Shown: positions 1 to 11,430, numbered from the stretch's first letter. The stretch: DNA of 64,000 bases from Siphonodentalium dalli (GCA_032622095.1 CP136062.1:195433887-195497886), one strand, 5' to 3'. Made by a program: numbers and translations. The notes: generated from the sequence alone by a model not told the origin.

Positions 1-720
1 ACGTCAATGATGCTTTAATATAGAAAGGGTTAATACTGTAACTACTCACCAATGATACTTAGTATAGAACGGGTTAATAAGATAACTACCCAGCAATAAT
101 GATGCTTTAATATAGAGGGTTATAATAAGGTAACTACACGTCAATGATGCTTTAATACATAAATGGTTAATAAGGTAACTACCCGCCAATGGCGCTTTAA
201 TATAGAAAGGGTTAATAATGCAACTACTCACCAATGATACTTAGTATAGAAAGGGTTAATAAGGTAACTACCTGTCAATTAATGCTTTAATATAGAAAGG
301 GTTAATAAGGCAACTACACGCCAACGGTACTTAGTATAGAAAGGGTTAATAAGGTAACTATATACGACAATGATACTTTGGTATATACAGAGTTAAGGAG
401 CCAACTACCCGCCAATGATGCTATACTATAGAAAGGGTTAACATTGTAACTACACATCAATGATATTTTAATATAGAAAGGGTTAATAAGGTAACTACGC
501 GTCAATGATGCTTTAATAAAGAAAGGGTTAATAAGGTAACTTCACATCAATGGTGCTTTAATATAGAAAGGGTTAATAATGTAACTACTCACCAATGTTA
601 CTTAGTATAGAAAGGGTTAATAAGGTAACTACCTGTCAATTAATGATTTAATATAGAATGGTTAATAAGGTAACTACACGCCAATGGTGCTGTAATATAG
701 AAAGGGTTAATAAGGTGACT
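1..720. repeat. 45-bp minisatellite array (about 16 units, continues off left edge)
   Basis: A unit of about 45 bp recurs from the first base to about 720, anchored by the recurring string AAAGGGTTAATAAGGTAACT. Successive anchors lie 44 to 46 bp apart (near 27, 71, 117, 164, 209). Because 45 is divisible by three, the minus strand reads open over long stretches with a 15-residue periodic peptide. I take this as a property of the repeat and not a gene. The array starts outside the window. Confidence 0.9.
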
Positions 721-1032
721 TCAATGCAGATTATACAGTTTAACAAAATACCACAGGTGTATATATCCGGGTGAACACTGTAGTAAATACCTGGGCGAAA
801 CCCTGGTGTAAATACCTGGGTGTAAATACCTGGTGTAAATACCTGGGTGTAAATCCGTAAAAACCCGGGTAAACTGGGGTTTATACCTAACATATATAGA
901 AAACACCTGGGTAAATCTATATAAATCCCTGATTTACCTGGGTGTAACCTGGGTGTGACCTGGGTGGAACCAGGGTAAAACCTATATGTACCGGGGTATA
1001 CCTAGGTAAACACCAAGATTTACCCAGGTACA
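721..1032. repeat. short tandem array of CCTGGGTGTAAATA-like units
   Basis: Units of about 14 bp built on TAAATACCTGGGTG recur, clearest between 780 and 960, decaying to CCTGGGTGTAACC-like and ACCGGGGTATACC-like variants towards 1030. A related array with the same ACC/GGT palindromic flavour lies at 14935-15075. Only low-complexity sequence is seen here. Confidence 0.75.
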
Positions 1033-1781
1033 TTTTTATATGGGAGAGGGCGACTTGGGGGATATTTTCTCCCTGAAATGTGTCACCTGTGACTTCTCCC
1101 TATTTTTGTCCCAGTGAGAAGTGACCTCTCTCATAGCAGAATGCATATGGCCAAACATCATATTTAAAGGATATCTACTCATTCTAGTAATTCTACTTAT
1201 TATAATGGTGTTCTTACTCACTATACTGGCTTTATAATTGATTTGTTGTGTTGCATAATACTTATTGGATCATAGAAGGGTGATTTTGGGGTGTAAATTG
1301 TTATTTCTTCTTGATAACAGTCCACTTCTCCCTAACAATCAAACGTGGAGAAGTGACTTCACCCAATTTTAAACTTCTAATAGAAAAATGACTAAACATA
1401 TGATGACGCATCGAAGTAAAGTATGGTATAACGCATCAAAACTTGAATAAAGATATTTGTTATAACTAAAATTATCAAAAAACTCGCATGTTCGAAGCTT
1501 GGAACTTAACCGTGAATTAAATGCCCAACCTACAGTACACTGTTGCTGCAAGATAAATCAATTAAATCAATGCCTAATTGTCCCACTATATATGTAACAC
1601 AACAACTTTCTCCCAGATAAGTTTGCATAAAATGTGGTTGCAGGCGAGGTATTTAAGAATTTTACATGTTTTTTTATTGTTAAAACATTCGGGAATTTAT
1701 AAACATGTCACCAGGGAGTTGTGTGGAGACGTCAAACTCGGCGTTACCAGGTGTTCGGTGGCATTACGTATTAAGCGTTAA

Positions 1782-2120
1782 AGATGCATAATCCGAATTA
1801 ACGCTCGCAAATTTCTATTTCCGTGGCTTCAGGGGTAAAAAATATTTGATTCGAGTCGAGGAACCCACCCATCAAAGCTCAGAGTGATCAGATATCGATT
1901 TAATATTTAGTGGCCCAGTAAAAGCGGACCAAATTGCGGGTGAAGATGGATAACTCTAAAACCAAGTGGCTTTTGTGTCAGATATTTGATATGTTGACTG
2001 TGATTAGCATTATTTTTGGGCAATTAATTGATTCTGATAACTGAAGCGGCATTTCAAAAGAAAAATTTGTTGTTGTTAGAATCTGATGATATGAGGGCCA
2101 TCGAATCGGACTGAGTGCCT
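1782..2120 (+). mobile_element. TTAA-flanked non-autonomous DNA transposon, family A
   Basis: The element is bounded by TTAA at 1778-1781 and 2121-2124. Its ends are degenerate versions of the family A terminus AGGTACTCAATCCGA, and its interior shares the GGGTAAAAAATATTTGATTC block with copies at 27475, 33027, 49440 and 61310. The paralogous PAIP2 intron near 43065-43072 has a single uninterrupted TTAA at this point. TTAA duplications are typical of piggyBac and Kolobok elements. No transposase is present. Confidence 0.85.
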
Positions 2121-2147
2121 TTAAAGAGTTAAGCAATAAGCACATAC

Positions 2148-2390
2148 CACTTCTAGTTTCTTTTCATCGGGTTTATTCACTGGCTCGTGATGACAGTGAC
2201 CATTACTGACTGGACCATTACTAGTGCGAGCATTTGGTATCGGTGGAGGTGGTCGACTCAGGTCTATTTGCAGACCATTCATTTGTTCGATGACATTATT
2301 TATATAATACACCCCATCATCCTCTTCCTCAGCCATTAACTACTCAAAGCACTGCTGCATGAATAACTCCTCCCAAAACTCCTCCTCCAC
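2148..2390 (-). pseudogene. orphan PAIP2 exon 2 copy with an in-frame stop
   Basis: This 243-nt block is collinear with PAIP2 exon 2 at 42804-43046 without indels. It keeps an upstream TTATTTTCAG acceptor and a downstream GTATGTG donor on the minus strand. It differs in several codons (Leu to Phe and Leu to Met in the PAM1 part, Met to Ile, Ile to Leu). At 2340-2342 a TAG replaces the Gln codon that is residue 70 of the intact protein. No exon 1 or exon 3 copy lies nearby. The open part after the stop is about 70 residues and would lack most of PAM1. I call it a non-functional exon fragment made by segmental duplication, not by retroposition, because intron sequence came with it. Confidence 0.9.
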
Positions 2391-2640
2391 CTGAAAATAA
2401 CCATAATCAATTAGGTCCAAGCCTGCAAATTGTGTGCATGTCATTTGCAGTATGAGGCCCAGAGGGTGAATTTAGTGATGCCAAATTCACTCTCTGTGAA
2501 GTACATTCTGCTTAGGCCTCAACTGCTATGAAAGACCTAGCATCACATTGAAGTTCCACAGTTGAAGATGATGATGTTCGCCCATTAATCACCTTGATTA
2601 TGCATTTTATCTTCTGCAAATTAGGCGATATACAGGTAAC

Positions 2641-3369
2641 AAGACAGGCAATGACTGTGGGTCGCTCACCAGACTGTAAAGACGGAGAAATCTGGAACTC
2701 TGAAGACTAACATGGTCAGTACTTGTCAAATCACTTTGGTAGTTTTAAACAGGGACACGGGTATTGGGTCTTCGTTGAACGGTGAGAGGGGGTATAGGGG
2801 TGTCCACCTTGAAATTTCTAACTGCACACCCCTCCCCCTCCCCAACAGGTCAGGGCTGGCGGTCTAGAAAATCCAGGAGGGCTATTAATTTGCCTAGGAG
2901 GGCTTAAGTCCTCCTCAACTTTTACATTTATGATTTATTTTACCTGAGTTACTACTGCCCTTAGTTTGTCTAATTTTGATGTTGTTTAACTCCATCCAAA
3001 TTAATTTTGTTATGTGGGAAAAAATGCCCAGAGTTGTGAATGTCAAATCCCCCACAGTATGGTATGGTGAATATTTAATTACTGTATGTTTTATATGTTA
3101 TAATTAATATGAACGACAAACAAAATGTAAGAGTGTCAGTCGGTGTCCAACCCATGCAACGAAATTGAGTTTGTCAATGTTTAAATGTCAATGTTACATA
3201 AAATACACAATCAAGTAGCATATTAAATCCAGTATATTACAGTTACAAATGACTGCTTTATTTGTCAAAGTAATCCATATCCCATCACCGATTACAAGTT
3301 GGCATGACCGATTTCGCAGATTGCTGCCTCCGGTGGTCATGTCGCTCTGTATAGATTTACTGGGTGTTT
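2641..3369. other. no recognisable gene
   Basis: This is an AT-rich stretch with a C-rich patch near 2830-2850. I see no coding signal. The string near 2799-2840 (gtgtccacctt followed by C-rich DNA) weakly resembles sequence near 28555, so it may be old repeat. Confidence 0.5.
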
Positions 3370-3606
3370 GCAATATGCCCTGTCACTAACTCGCGGCCAT
3401 TTTGGATCCACCATTCCGTGGTTTTACTTATCTTTCCATATATGGAAGTCATGAATAATTCAAAAGCTCCATATATGGAAATGCTACTCCAAAACTTTGA
3501 CCTGTAGCACTGAAACCACGGAACCGGGGCTGGGTGAATCTATGAAACCACGGAACTGGACCTGGTGGATCCAAAATGGCCGCGAGTTAGTGATAGGGCA
3601 TATTGG
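3370..3606. mobile_element. palindromic non-autonomous transposon, family G
   Basis: Inverted termini of about 40 bp contain CACTAACTCGCGGCCATTTT and end in GGATCCACCA. They face each other at 3371-3415 and 3562-3606. The interior holds two facing copies of CCATATATGGAA. A fuller copy lies at 33667-33945. No ORF of note is present. The exact end and target duplication are not clear, so the superfamily is unassigned. Confidence 0.75.
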
Positions 3607-4325
3607 GGACATAGAGAATAGCTTATCAACTTTAATAATAATTATTGAATAAAATTGTAAACAAGAATATTCACCAAAGTGAATGCTAACTTTGAGACAT
3701 TAGCTCATTATGTTAAAAGATTGTCCGATCGAAGCGAGAAAATGAAGGACGGCCACCAATTTTAGTTTTATACATTTTTCTGATATGAAACGGAACGAAA
3801 GGTTGTACTCAATCGAGACGGTGACATTTGGTTCTCACTATCCACAAACATAATTATGTTGATTTTTATCCAGTGAAATATATTGTAAGCTCGATCTTAT
3901 GAAGAGAAATAATTTGTTTTGTTCTTAAAATGCGTGAGAATCGATCAAAATATCCGATTTACGGACAGTTCGTTCCGGAATTTAATGATGCGGCCATCAC
4001 ACTTTGCTACCTTTTCGGAACAGCAGAGAATTGTGTTCCGGATATATGTGAAAATCAACTTTTACGCAATTTAGTTGCCCTTTTGGAAGACCACGTGCTC
4101 AAACGGACAAATTGCGGTTGTAAGATAGATAACTCGAAAATCAAGTGTTTGAGCACGTGGTCCTGGATAAGATCTGGTCCACAAACAAGAGAAACAGAAA
4201 ATTTCAAACATCGATATCTAATCACTCTGAGCTTTGATGGATGGGTTCCTCGACTCGAATCAAATATTTTTTACCCCCGAAGCCAAAGTAATTTAGGAGC
4301 GTCTGATCGGATTGAGTACATTTAA
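3607..4325. mobile_element. probable degenerate TTAA element (family A relative) with a 131-codon ORF
   Basis: The right end (about 4170-4321) matches family A and stops at TTAA 4322-4325. A possible left end is TTAA near 3713-3716 followed by a TCCGATC-containing string. A + strand ORF at 3930-4325 (131 codons) runs into the family A sequence and terminates at the TTAA itself. Its last third is therefore repeat-derived. I recognise no domain in the first two thirds. It could be remnant internal coding of a larger element or a chance ORF. Confidence 0.4.
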
Positions 4326-5560
4326 ACAGTTAAACGGGTTTTTAATTGGGATGCATTGATTATGTAAACTTTTCTAGAAGCGGAAATGTATGTGTTCGGA
4401 GCAGTCTCGCGAATATGCCCAATCAGCATTTATTTTGATACCCTTAACATCAGACAATTCAAAATCCACTGTTATAGAACAGTATGATGTATATTCATAG
4501 AGTACTGTGTAAAATATGTAGATCCTATTGCCCGTGTCTGAAAATAGTGGTGATAGCTGCCTTCGATCAAGTGATGAAACACGAATATTTCGCTTCTATT
4601 ACAAGCATTTCGACATACCTACATGATTTATTATCACGGGGAGTGTTGAAAATTCCGGAAATGTAACCAGAGTATGTAAACCGAAATGGTACATGCGCTT
4701 CGGTTTTTGCGTTACATTCAACAATTAACCATCATGCCAAATGAAACTACCAAGAAATATGTGATGAAACATTACGTCGCGTGCTGCGTGCCCGAAATTA
4801 ATATTTTTGGCCCGACTGTTGGATGTATTCTTCACAGAAAACCCGAACTTTTAAAGACGTACGTAAATCATTGGGTTTGACTTGCGTTGCAGTGACCGAT
4901 AAATCATTCAGATGGATCTCTTTAATGATTTGTGTACCTTAAATTTAAGGATATTTAACAACAGACTAGTATAGTACGTATCATTGCGTATTTTCACTCC
5001 TGTGTGGTTATTATACAATATGTTACTTAAATTTCGGCGTGTCATGCATTAGAGTTGCGGCCATTTTGACAGCCATTTCAATGCCGCGATTGTATTATTT
5101 TTTGTCCATGTCACTAGAGCTATTCACTCCCTTACTCTAATTTCACTAAAAATGGTATAACTGCGTTATTCCTATGCCACATTATCGTATGTCTTATTTC
5201 GAGATCTGATGTAATGTAGCTAGCCAACCATGTTGGACGCCATCTTGGATAACAAAGTTTCCCCAAAGCGGATGTTAGATACTGGTATGCTGTGCACTAA
5301 GACTATCAGGACTGCGTCTTTTGACACCAAAACCGCTTTAATTCTTACCAAATTCTTTCAGGTTAACCCATCATTTCGCATAGCACCATCATGTACGTAC
5401 TACAATATACATGTATGTTTGTATTTGTAAATCTCATATCACGCAAGGCATAAACTCCTTTTATTCGATACTTTTATCTTTAAAGGTAGTCAATCCGATT
5501 ATAACCAATAGAATTGAGCTGTGTTATGTAAACAGAAGCAAAACTTCTGTAACACGAGCA
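4326..5560. other. no recognisable gene; short unsupported ORFs
   Basis: The stretch holds several ORFs of 60 to 77 codons on the + strand (for example 4484-4666, 4686-4880, 5230-5430). None shows a motif I recognise, and none is linked by convincing splice sites. A string resembling the family A terminus occurs near 5484-5500. Confidence 0.4.
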
Positions 5561-5562
5561 GG

Positions 5563-5966
5563 CTACGTTCATACACTGGCAAGTTTGCACGGTTTTGTTT
5601 GTAGGCATTTTGTCATAAAAAAACGACATGGTGCCATAATATGAGCGGAAACAAGCACATAAAGTGCATCTGTGCCACAGCCAACTACGTGCGAAGTTAA
5701 ATCTCTGTAGTTCCACTAGTAACGATGATACCGGAATTTGCCTGTAAATATCATGCAATTATCTCGCTCGAATAAATAATGCAGGTATTTGCAGGCAAAT
5801 TCCAGTTGCACTGTTACAAGTGGAACTACATAAATGTTACTTCTCATGTGTTTCGCTTTGATAAAGATTCATGTTATGTGCACGTTTCCGTTCATATTCT
5901 GGCACCATGTGGTTTTCTATGACGAAATGCCCGCAAAACTTGCCAGCGTATGAACGTACCCTTAGG
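5563..5966. mobile_element. inverted-repeat element of about 400 bp
   Basis: The left end, from TACGTTCATACACTGGCAAG at about 5563, is matched in inverted orientation by GCCAGCGTATGAACGTACCC ending near 5966. The match continues inwards over about 100 bp, including the GGCACCATGT block. An adjoining GGGTACGTTCATATGCTGGC string at 5966-5985 suggests a second, partial copy facing away. No coding capacity is apparent. Confidence 0.65.
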
Positions 5967-6030
5967 GTACGTTCATATGCTGGCAATATTGCACCGCAAA
6001 CCGCAAAAATGCCGGGGACATGTCTCTCTT

Positions 6031-6125
6031 CCGAATGTTCGCTATTCCGAAGGTTCGCTATTCCGAAGGTTCGCTATTCCGAAGGTTCTCTATTCCGAAG
6101 GTTCGCTATTCCGAAGATTTCTGTT
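6031..6125. repeat. 16-bp tandem repeat GGTTCGCTATTCCGAA
   Basis: About six head-to-tail units of GGTTCGCTATTCCGAA are seen with little variation. A second, more diverged array of the same unit is at 26037-26160. The unit is directly repeated without spacers, so this is a minisatellite and not a CRISPR array. Confidence 0.9.
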
Positions 6126-6251
6126 ATTTTAAAGGTTAATTCTATATTCTAAAGTATATATTGAGAGGGTTCTTTATCACGAAGATTCTTTTTATGAAGG
6201 AAATAACTTAAAACATTAAAACAATAAATGTCTTTTTTTTCGCGGGTTTCC
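6126..6251 (+). repeat. left half of dispersed repeat H, interrupted by the 7.9 kb foldback element
   Basis: The sequence from the CTAAAGTATATATTGAGAGG string to GGGTTTCC at 6244-6251 matches, in reverse complement, the unbroken repeat near 34382-34505. Its right half resumes at 14143. GGGTTTCC is present at both junctions. Confidence 0.8.
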
Positions 6252-6570
6252 CAGGGGGGGGGGGGGTGTAAAAAATTTGCAGGAAGGTATGCCGGGGTGG
6301 TGGGTGGCCCGAGGGGCAAAAAACGCGTTTTTTACAACCTCGTGCAAATTTTGTACTAAAGACCTTTTGTGCCCTTATTTGACATTTGTAACAGTTTAAA
6401 ACATATTATAAGGATATATAACTGCAAAAACACCATATTTATGTTACTATGACCTCATATGGGCCTTAGTGGAGATGACATTAAGCTATGGCATATTGAA
6501 TATGGGGCGGTGTGGTGAAAAAATTCCTTCCCGACACCCTTTGGAAAGAAGCTTCGAGAAATGTAAAACT

Positions 6571-7160
6571 GAAATAAATAAACTTGTCTTGATGTAACTA
6601 AAACCTAGATCATTGTGTGCATGGAAAAAGAGCGAGCAACTGTCTCAAAAATTAATGTGACTATCAATGGCTAGAATATAATTGTCATCACACTGTTCAT
6701 CAGTGCATCAAGCCAATCAGTGAAATATTTGCATGTCTATCAACTCATATGATCGGTTACTCTCGCAACACCTAAAATATCCAAGTCTGGCATAGTGACT
6801 GTTTGTCACTTATTATAACAGAGGTTGCTCCAGTAGACTAACAAAAGTGTTAAGGCATAATACCAGATAATGTGCTGGTTGACAGACTAATCGGGAAATG
6901 GTTAGAAATTATGGAATTGTGTGTATCCTGTAAAATGACCTAAGTTTGCATATATAAGTAAACTTGTCCTGATGTAACTAATGCATAGATCATTGTGTGC
7001 ATGGAAAAAGAGCGAGTAACTGTCTCAAACATTAATGTGACTATCAATGGGTAGAAAATATCTGTTATCAGTGCATCAAGCCAATCAGTGAAATATTTGC
7101 ATGTCTTTCAACTCAGATGATCTCTTACCAGATCTACATGTAAAGTATCCAAGTATGGTA
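6571..7160. repeat. direct repeat pair (about 390-bp period) in the element's left subterminal region
   Basis: The block starting AAACTTGTCTTGATGTAACT at about 6571 recurs at about 6961 with small changes. Both copies continue through GATCATTGTGTGCATGGAAA and CAGTGCATCAAGCCAATCAG. Partial copies of its second half appear on the right side of the element near 13730. Confidence 0.8.
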
Positions 7161-7477
7161 TAGTGCTGTAACTGCTTGTCATCTATATATATAAACAAGT
7201 AGGATCTGTCCAGATTTTTCTCTCAGACCCCTGGACCGAGTTCAACCAAATTTGGTGTGGTGACTCGGGGTACCCTGGCGAATGTTATAATGGAATTAGT
7301 TTTTCAAAAAAATTTAATTAAAAAAAATAAAATAAAATTGGTTTTGTTAAATTGAGCAAGGAATTCAATGTTTAAAAAAAATATATTAAAACAATATATA
7401 TAAATCAAAATGTTTCATGACCAAATGTGCGTGAAGTGCACAAATAGTGGAGCGGACGGAACCGATTTCAGAAAGTT

Positions 7478-9157
7478 TAGTCCATCGGCACCACACACGG
7501 GTTTGTGATACATCATTTTGAAGGTTATGACATTCCGCATCGGATAGGACCCGGTGTGAAATATACAAATGATGCAAAAGATGATTTTTAGCTGATTAAG
7601 TGCCAAACTTCAGCAAACATCCCTGTTTTTGTAAAATTCGGCAAAATGAGAAATAAAAGTATAGAAACCTGAACATTTTGCGCTAAAATATTGTAGTCTA
7701 CATATCTCTAGATATTTAATATGATAGTGGTATGATTTCTCTGATATAAAGAAGGTTTTTTTAGATTTATTGTAAAAATAGACAAAACAGCGCAATTTTT
7801 TATTTTTTTTTGCCTCACTTAATGGGCGATAGATCAATATTGTTTTGACCAAGGATATCGTATATAGTCTATAAAAGTGCGGATATATATACCGCATACG
7901 ACAATAAGATGAATATGCCATCATATTTAACACGTGATGTTTTATGTAAGATTATTTCAACCCTCACCCCAAAATTCAGCAAAAAATCACTGTTTTAGGG
8001 AAATTCGGGACAAATGAATACAGATATTCGGGATATGTTTGTGCTATGATATAGCAGGTTACACACTTATAAATACAAAGTAATGAAATGCCATGATTGC
8101 GGTGATAGATGTAAAAAAAAATTAAATTTACGTGGAAAATAGACAAAAAATCATTCATTTTCAGTTGTTTCGCCCCCCTTAATAGGCGATTATTCAGTAT
8201 TGCATTGAATGGACATACAGTATATAATATAGAAACTTGTGGAAATATATACTGCATATGACTGTAAGATAATGATGTCATTCTTTGCCATAGATGCTAT
8301 GTGGTGGTAGATTGTGTCATCCCCACCCCAAAATTCAGAAGAAACAAAATCAGTTTTAGAAATTTCGGTATGGCAGAATACAAAAGCACAACTCCGATTA
8401 TTTTGTGCTATTATATTGAAGTCTACCCACATCGAGATATACATTCTTATAACGTCATGGTATCATTTACAGATGGCAAATTTCGGAGTTTTCTGATGAA
8501 AGTAGACCGAAAATCGTGAAATATAAACTTGTTTTGCCCCTCTACATGGATGATAATTCAATTCCATTTTGAACAATAACCCAGGACAAACTTCAAGAGT
8601 TGACGAGACACATAACACATATGAATGTTTTCGGATTGTATCATCTTCTGTCGCATTTGTTTGGTTACGTTATATTGCACCATCGCCCCAACAATACAAT
8701 ACATTGCAAGATGAGACAAACACGGAATATTCCTATACACATTTATGCATTATACACATACCTTATCAAGCTGGGACGTTTGATGGTTACTTGAGTTGAA
8801 GAAATTACATCATTGTATATGTTTACTTCGCATAATATAGCTTCACATTTGTATAAGATTATACGTATTTGGGAGGTTTAGTTATAATAACCAGGTTCAG
8901 CCACAGTACATGTAACTTGTAACGTGTGTTGCCATTACCAACGAAATCATCTGACTCACATGACCATTCCGCTTACATGTACACCATCAAACAACCGTTT
9001 AGACGTTTTGTGTCAAATGTGCAGCATTGCCAAATGTGTATCAGAGGGGTGTCCAATCTTTATATCAATCGACGAACATGTGCTTAGTTAACTTTTGTTA
9101 AATTCTTCAGCAGCGGTGACCACGCCGTTACTTTTCCCAAATGGGTTGTTGGTACGA
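7478..9157. repeat. left inverted arm of the 7.9 kb element, made of tandem subunits
   Basis: The arm is the reverse complement of 11866-13561 over about 1.68 kb. It contains three diverged tandem subunits of about 360 bp, starting near 7601, 7969 and 8326. Each opens with an AAATTCAG-type string, then an AAATTCGG-type string, and ends in a block with TATATAcyGCATA-like sequence. ORFs up to 107 codons occur here but are mirrored in the other arm and follow the repeat, so I do not call genes. Confidence 0.88.
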
Positions 9158-10020
9158 CTTCCTTTACAAACCGTAGGTCGTCTGCACCCTGTGGCCGATG
9201 AAAGTCAAAGTTTGTTTGTATCTGGGTGCAGAAATGTTCCCCAATGAGGTCGCATAGCCTACTCTTCTTCGATACACATAGAGGGTTTTTAGCGACCAAT
9301 GGGCATGAACTACCCACGAGACGACACAGCCATTAAGGTGAGCTCGCGATCTCACCACATCTACTCATGGCTCAACCCTGCAAGTTGAGCCAAGGGGTCG
9401 TGTTTGGAATGAACCTGCAGCCACCCGGGACTTGATGTCCCCCCGTGTCTGCCACTTCCCTTTAATCATATAATAGAATATTTGTTTTACATCAACACTA
9501 CTGTACAAAAAGTATATACACTGTATTTCTGTGGCTCTCATATCTGGGAGTCATCATCCACGACTTTGCCCTATGGGGACCTTCCCACAGTATTTGGGGT
9601 TTTAATGCGTCACGATCTTCTTGGTCACAGCCATCAAATCTAGCCTTGTCATCAACCTTGCGATGTTTTTTAATTCTATCTATCGTCCTTGAATCCCCAT
9701 TGGGGTATCATGGCGCCGTTTCTGGGTTGGGCCATATTTCTTGGAATATGATGAGGAACAGATGCCGTAATATCTCCAAGGCCTTGGTCATTACATGTCG
9801 AATTTCTCTGACCATGTATGTCTTCCAATGTGTCACGAATATATTTCTCCTGTGCATTTGTTTCACTTCAGGATAGGGTGGTTTTGGTTCAGCTCTTTGA
9901 AACTCATCCCCATTGTTTATGGTAGCAGAAACTACTGCTGTATTGCCATGTGATCATAGAGACCCATAATAGGTTCGTTAAGCTTTCTGATCATTTGTGA
10001 ATGTCCAGACCTTCCAGGGG
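9158..10020. other. loop segment of the foldback element without recognised coding
   Basis: This is the GC-richer part of the loop. Minus-strand reading is open in pieces (for example 9358-9084), but I recognise no domain. Given the gag-protease remnant immediately upstream on the minus strand, it may be a deleted pol tail or non-coding loop. Confidence 0.35.
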
Positions 10021-10636
10021 TCACATATGGCATATTCTGCCAATATCTGTGTTCTCTACGATAGCTGGTGCCTGGTCCGTTGTGCTTATCGTGGTATAAG
10101 TGGGCTCGTGATCCACAGTGTCAAAAGTTCCTTCTGTGGAATTTGTGTTCATGTGTTCTGACAAGTGACGAGAAGATACTATTTCTGGCAGAGTTTCCGA
10201 TGAGTTAGATGATACAACTCGGTAAGCCTTATTCGTTTCGTTGGACTCAATGATCAGCAGCTCGTGTGCTACATCATTTATGTAACATATGGTGTTTATC
10301 TTCCGATAAGTAGTTATACAGTTTCTTTGAGAGTATGGAAACTGTTGTTGCAGTACCAATCAGAAACCTCACTGGCTGCCCATAGAGATTGCAATCTAAA
10401 TATAGCCCCCTCTTCAGAAGAGCTGTACATGTATCTAACAAACTCGTTGGAGTTACGATGTCCACTTGTGTTCTGCTCATCCCCCCTACCACGATAGGCA
10501 TTATGACACATGTCGCGTGGATTGTGAGAAGTTCTGCATCTGGTGAGTTCTTTGTATTCGTTTGTGTTATAATCAGGATTATCATTATAATTATGTCTCC
10601 ACTGTCTATCGTCACGACAGTCCGCCAAGGACTCAT
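10021..10636 (-). pseudogene. decayed retroelement aspartic protease region
   Basis: On the minus strand one frame (10636-10274) ends in a retropepsin-like segment: a hydrophobic beta-strand stretch, then LIGTATTVSIL where an active-site triad D-T-G is expected. The catalytic Asp and Gly are therefore lost. A second open frame (10359-10021) overlaps it and carries the downstream sequence without a recognised domain. The region lies directly downstream of the gag remnant in the same orientation, as in Ty3/Gypsy elements. I find no reverse transcriptase or integrase after it before the inverted arm begins. Confidence 0.65.
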
Positions 10637-10679
10637 TTGTGTTACTCTCTTTCTCCTTGTTTTTGGTTCTCCAAGTTTG

Positions 10680-11430
10680 TCATTCTTTGTTAATCTCCCC
10701 TTTACACCTCTTCACATCAGGCAATATTTGTTTTATCTCCTTCGTCTCAGAGATGGACTGTGATATCTGGGACGGTTGTGAGCTATTTTGAGTTTTCCCA
10801 TTAGAACCAGTTTGGGGCTTCAGTTCATCTCTTATCTTTTTGAGTTCTTCAAACTCTATATTTTTGCTTTGTGTTGAGTCTGCTTCATTTACTGCCCTAG
10901 CATAGTATTTAGCCCTATGTTTGTCAGACTTGGCAAAAGCCTCTAATTCAACTGCATGTCTTATGCTCTCACCAAGAGAGCCCGGTCTTGCTTGTTTTGC
11001 CCTGGGCGTATGTCTGGACCACACAAACCACAAATGAATTGGTCCTTTGCCAAGGTGTCTCTCAATTCATGTGTTGCAGTATGATATAACATATTGGTCA
11101 GACGTCGGTAACTTCCCCCCTGCCCTTTGTCGTCGTGCACGTAATTGTACGATCTGGTCAGTCAGGCTTTTGGCAGCAAATCGGCCTTCTATCGCACCAA
11201 CAAGAACTTTGTAGTCTTCTTCTTGTCCTAGGAGTAGGTCACCGAGTGTTTCTTGCGCCAATCATCTCATCAAGTTCGAATCCATTTATATTGGAACAAA
11301 TTTCAAAGTGTGCTTGGTGATCTAACCATGATCTTGTGCCATTATAGCTATCTGGTGTCACAAATTGTTTCCGTTTTTCATCGGATTTTCTAGAACAATT
11401 TCGGTTCGGGTGGTATTTAGTGCAATGCAT
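10680..11430 (-). pseudogene. decayed Ty3/Gypsy-type gag remnant
   Basis: Three minus-strand open pieces occur in order. The first (11430-11239) contains a W-L-D-H-x-x-H-F-E capsid N-terminal signature. The second (11261-11067) contains a gag core segment with an R-A-R-R-Q-R-A-G-like string. The third (11033-10680) contains the conserved LGESIRHAVELEAF string. Between the second and third, another frame (about 11080-11010) encodes the typical LRDTLAKDQFICGL stretch, showing at least two frameshifts. A zinc knuckle is not visible. The loop of a DNA foldback element is an unusual place for it. It was either captured or is a truncated nested insertion. I see no LTRs in the loop. Confidence 0.75.

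Larger units (their letters stand above)
1033..2640 (-). repeat. inverted segmental duplication of PAIP2 exon 2 and its flanks
   Basis: Read on the minus strand, this segment follows 42530-44340 closely. It shares the repeat-derived upstream intron, the exon, the downstream intron, and the block rich in AGGGAGAAGTCAC-like strings at the far end. The two copies differ by two clean insertions: a TTAA-flanked element here (1782-2120) and a TA-flanked element in the other copy (43796-44215). The copy at 42.5-44.3 kb lies between PAIP2 exons 1 and 3, so it is the functional locus and this one is the derived copy. Boundaries are approximate because the inner end coincides with a dispersed repeat. 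Confidence 0.88.

Noticed and set aside
6031-6125. CRISPR-like regular repeats
   Set aside because: Units abut without spacers, and the window is eukaryotic. It is a minisatellite.
7610-8281. ORFs of 107 and 101 codons on the minus strand
   Set aside because: They follow the AT-rich arm subunits of the 7.9 kb element and are mirrored, with changes, in the other arm.
10389-10763. 124-codon + strand ORF
   Set aside because: It is antisense to the gag-protease remnant, whose minus-strand reading carries the recognisable motifs.
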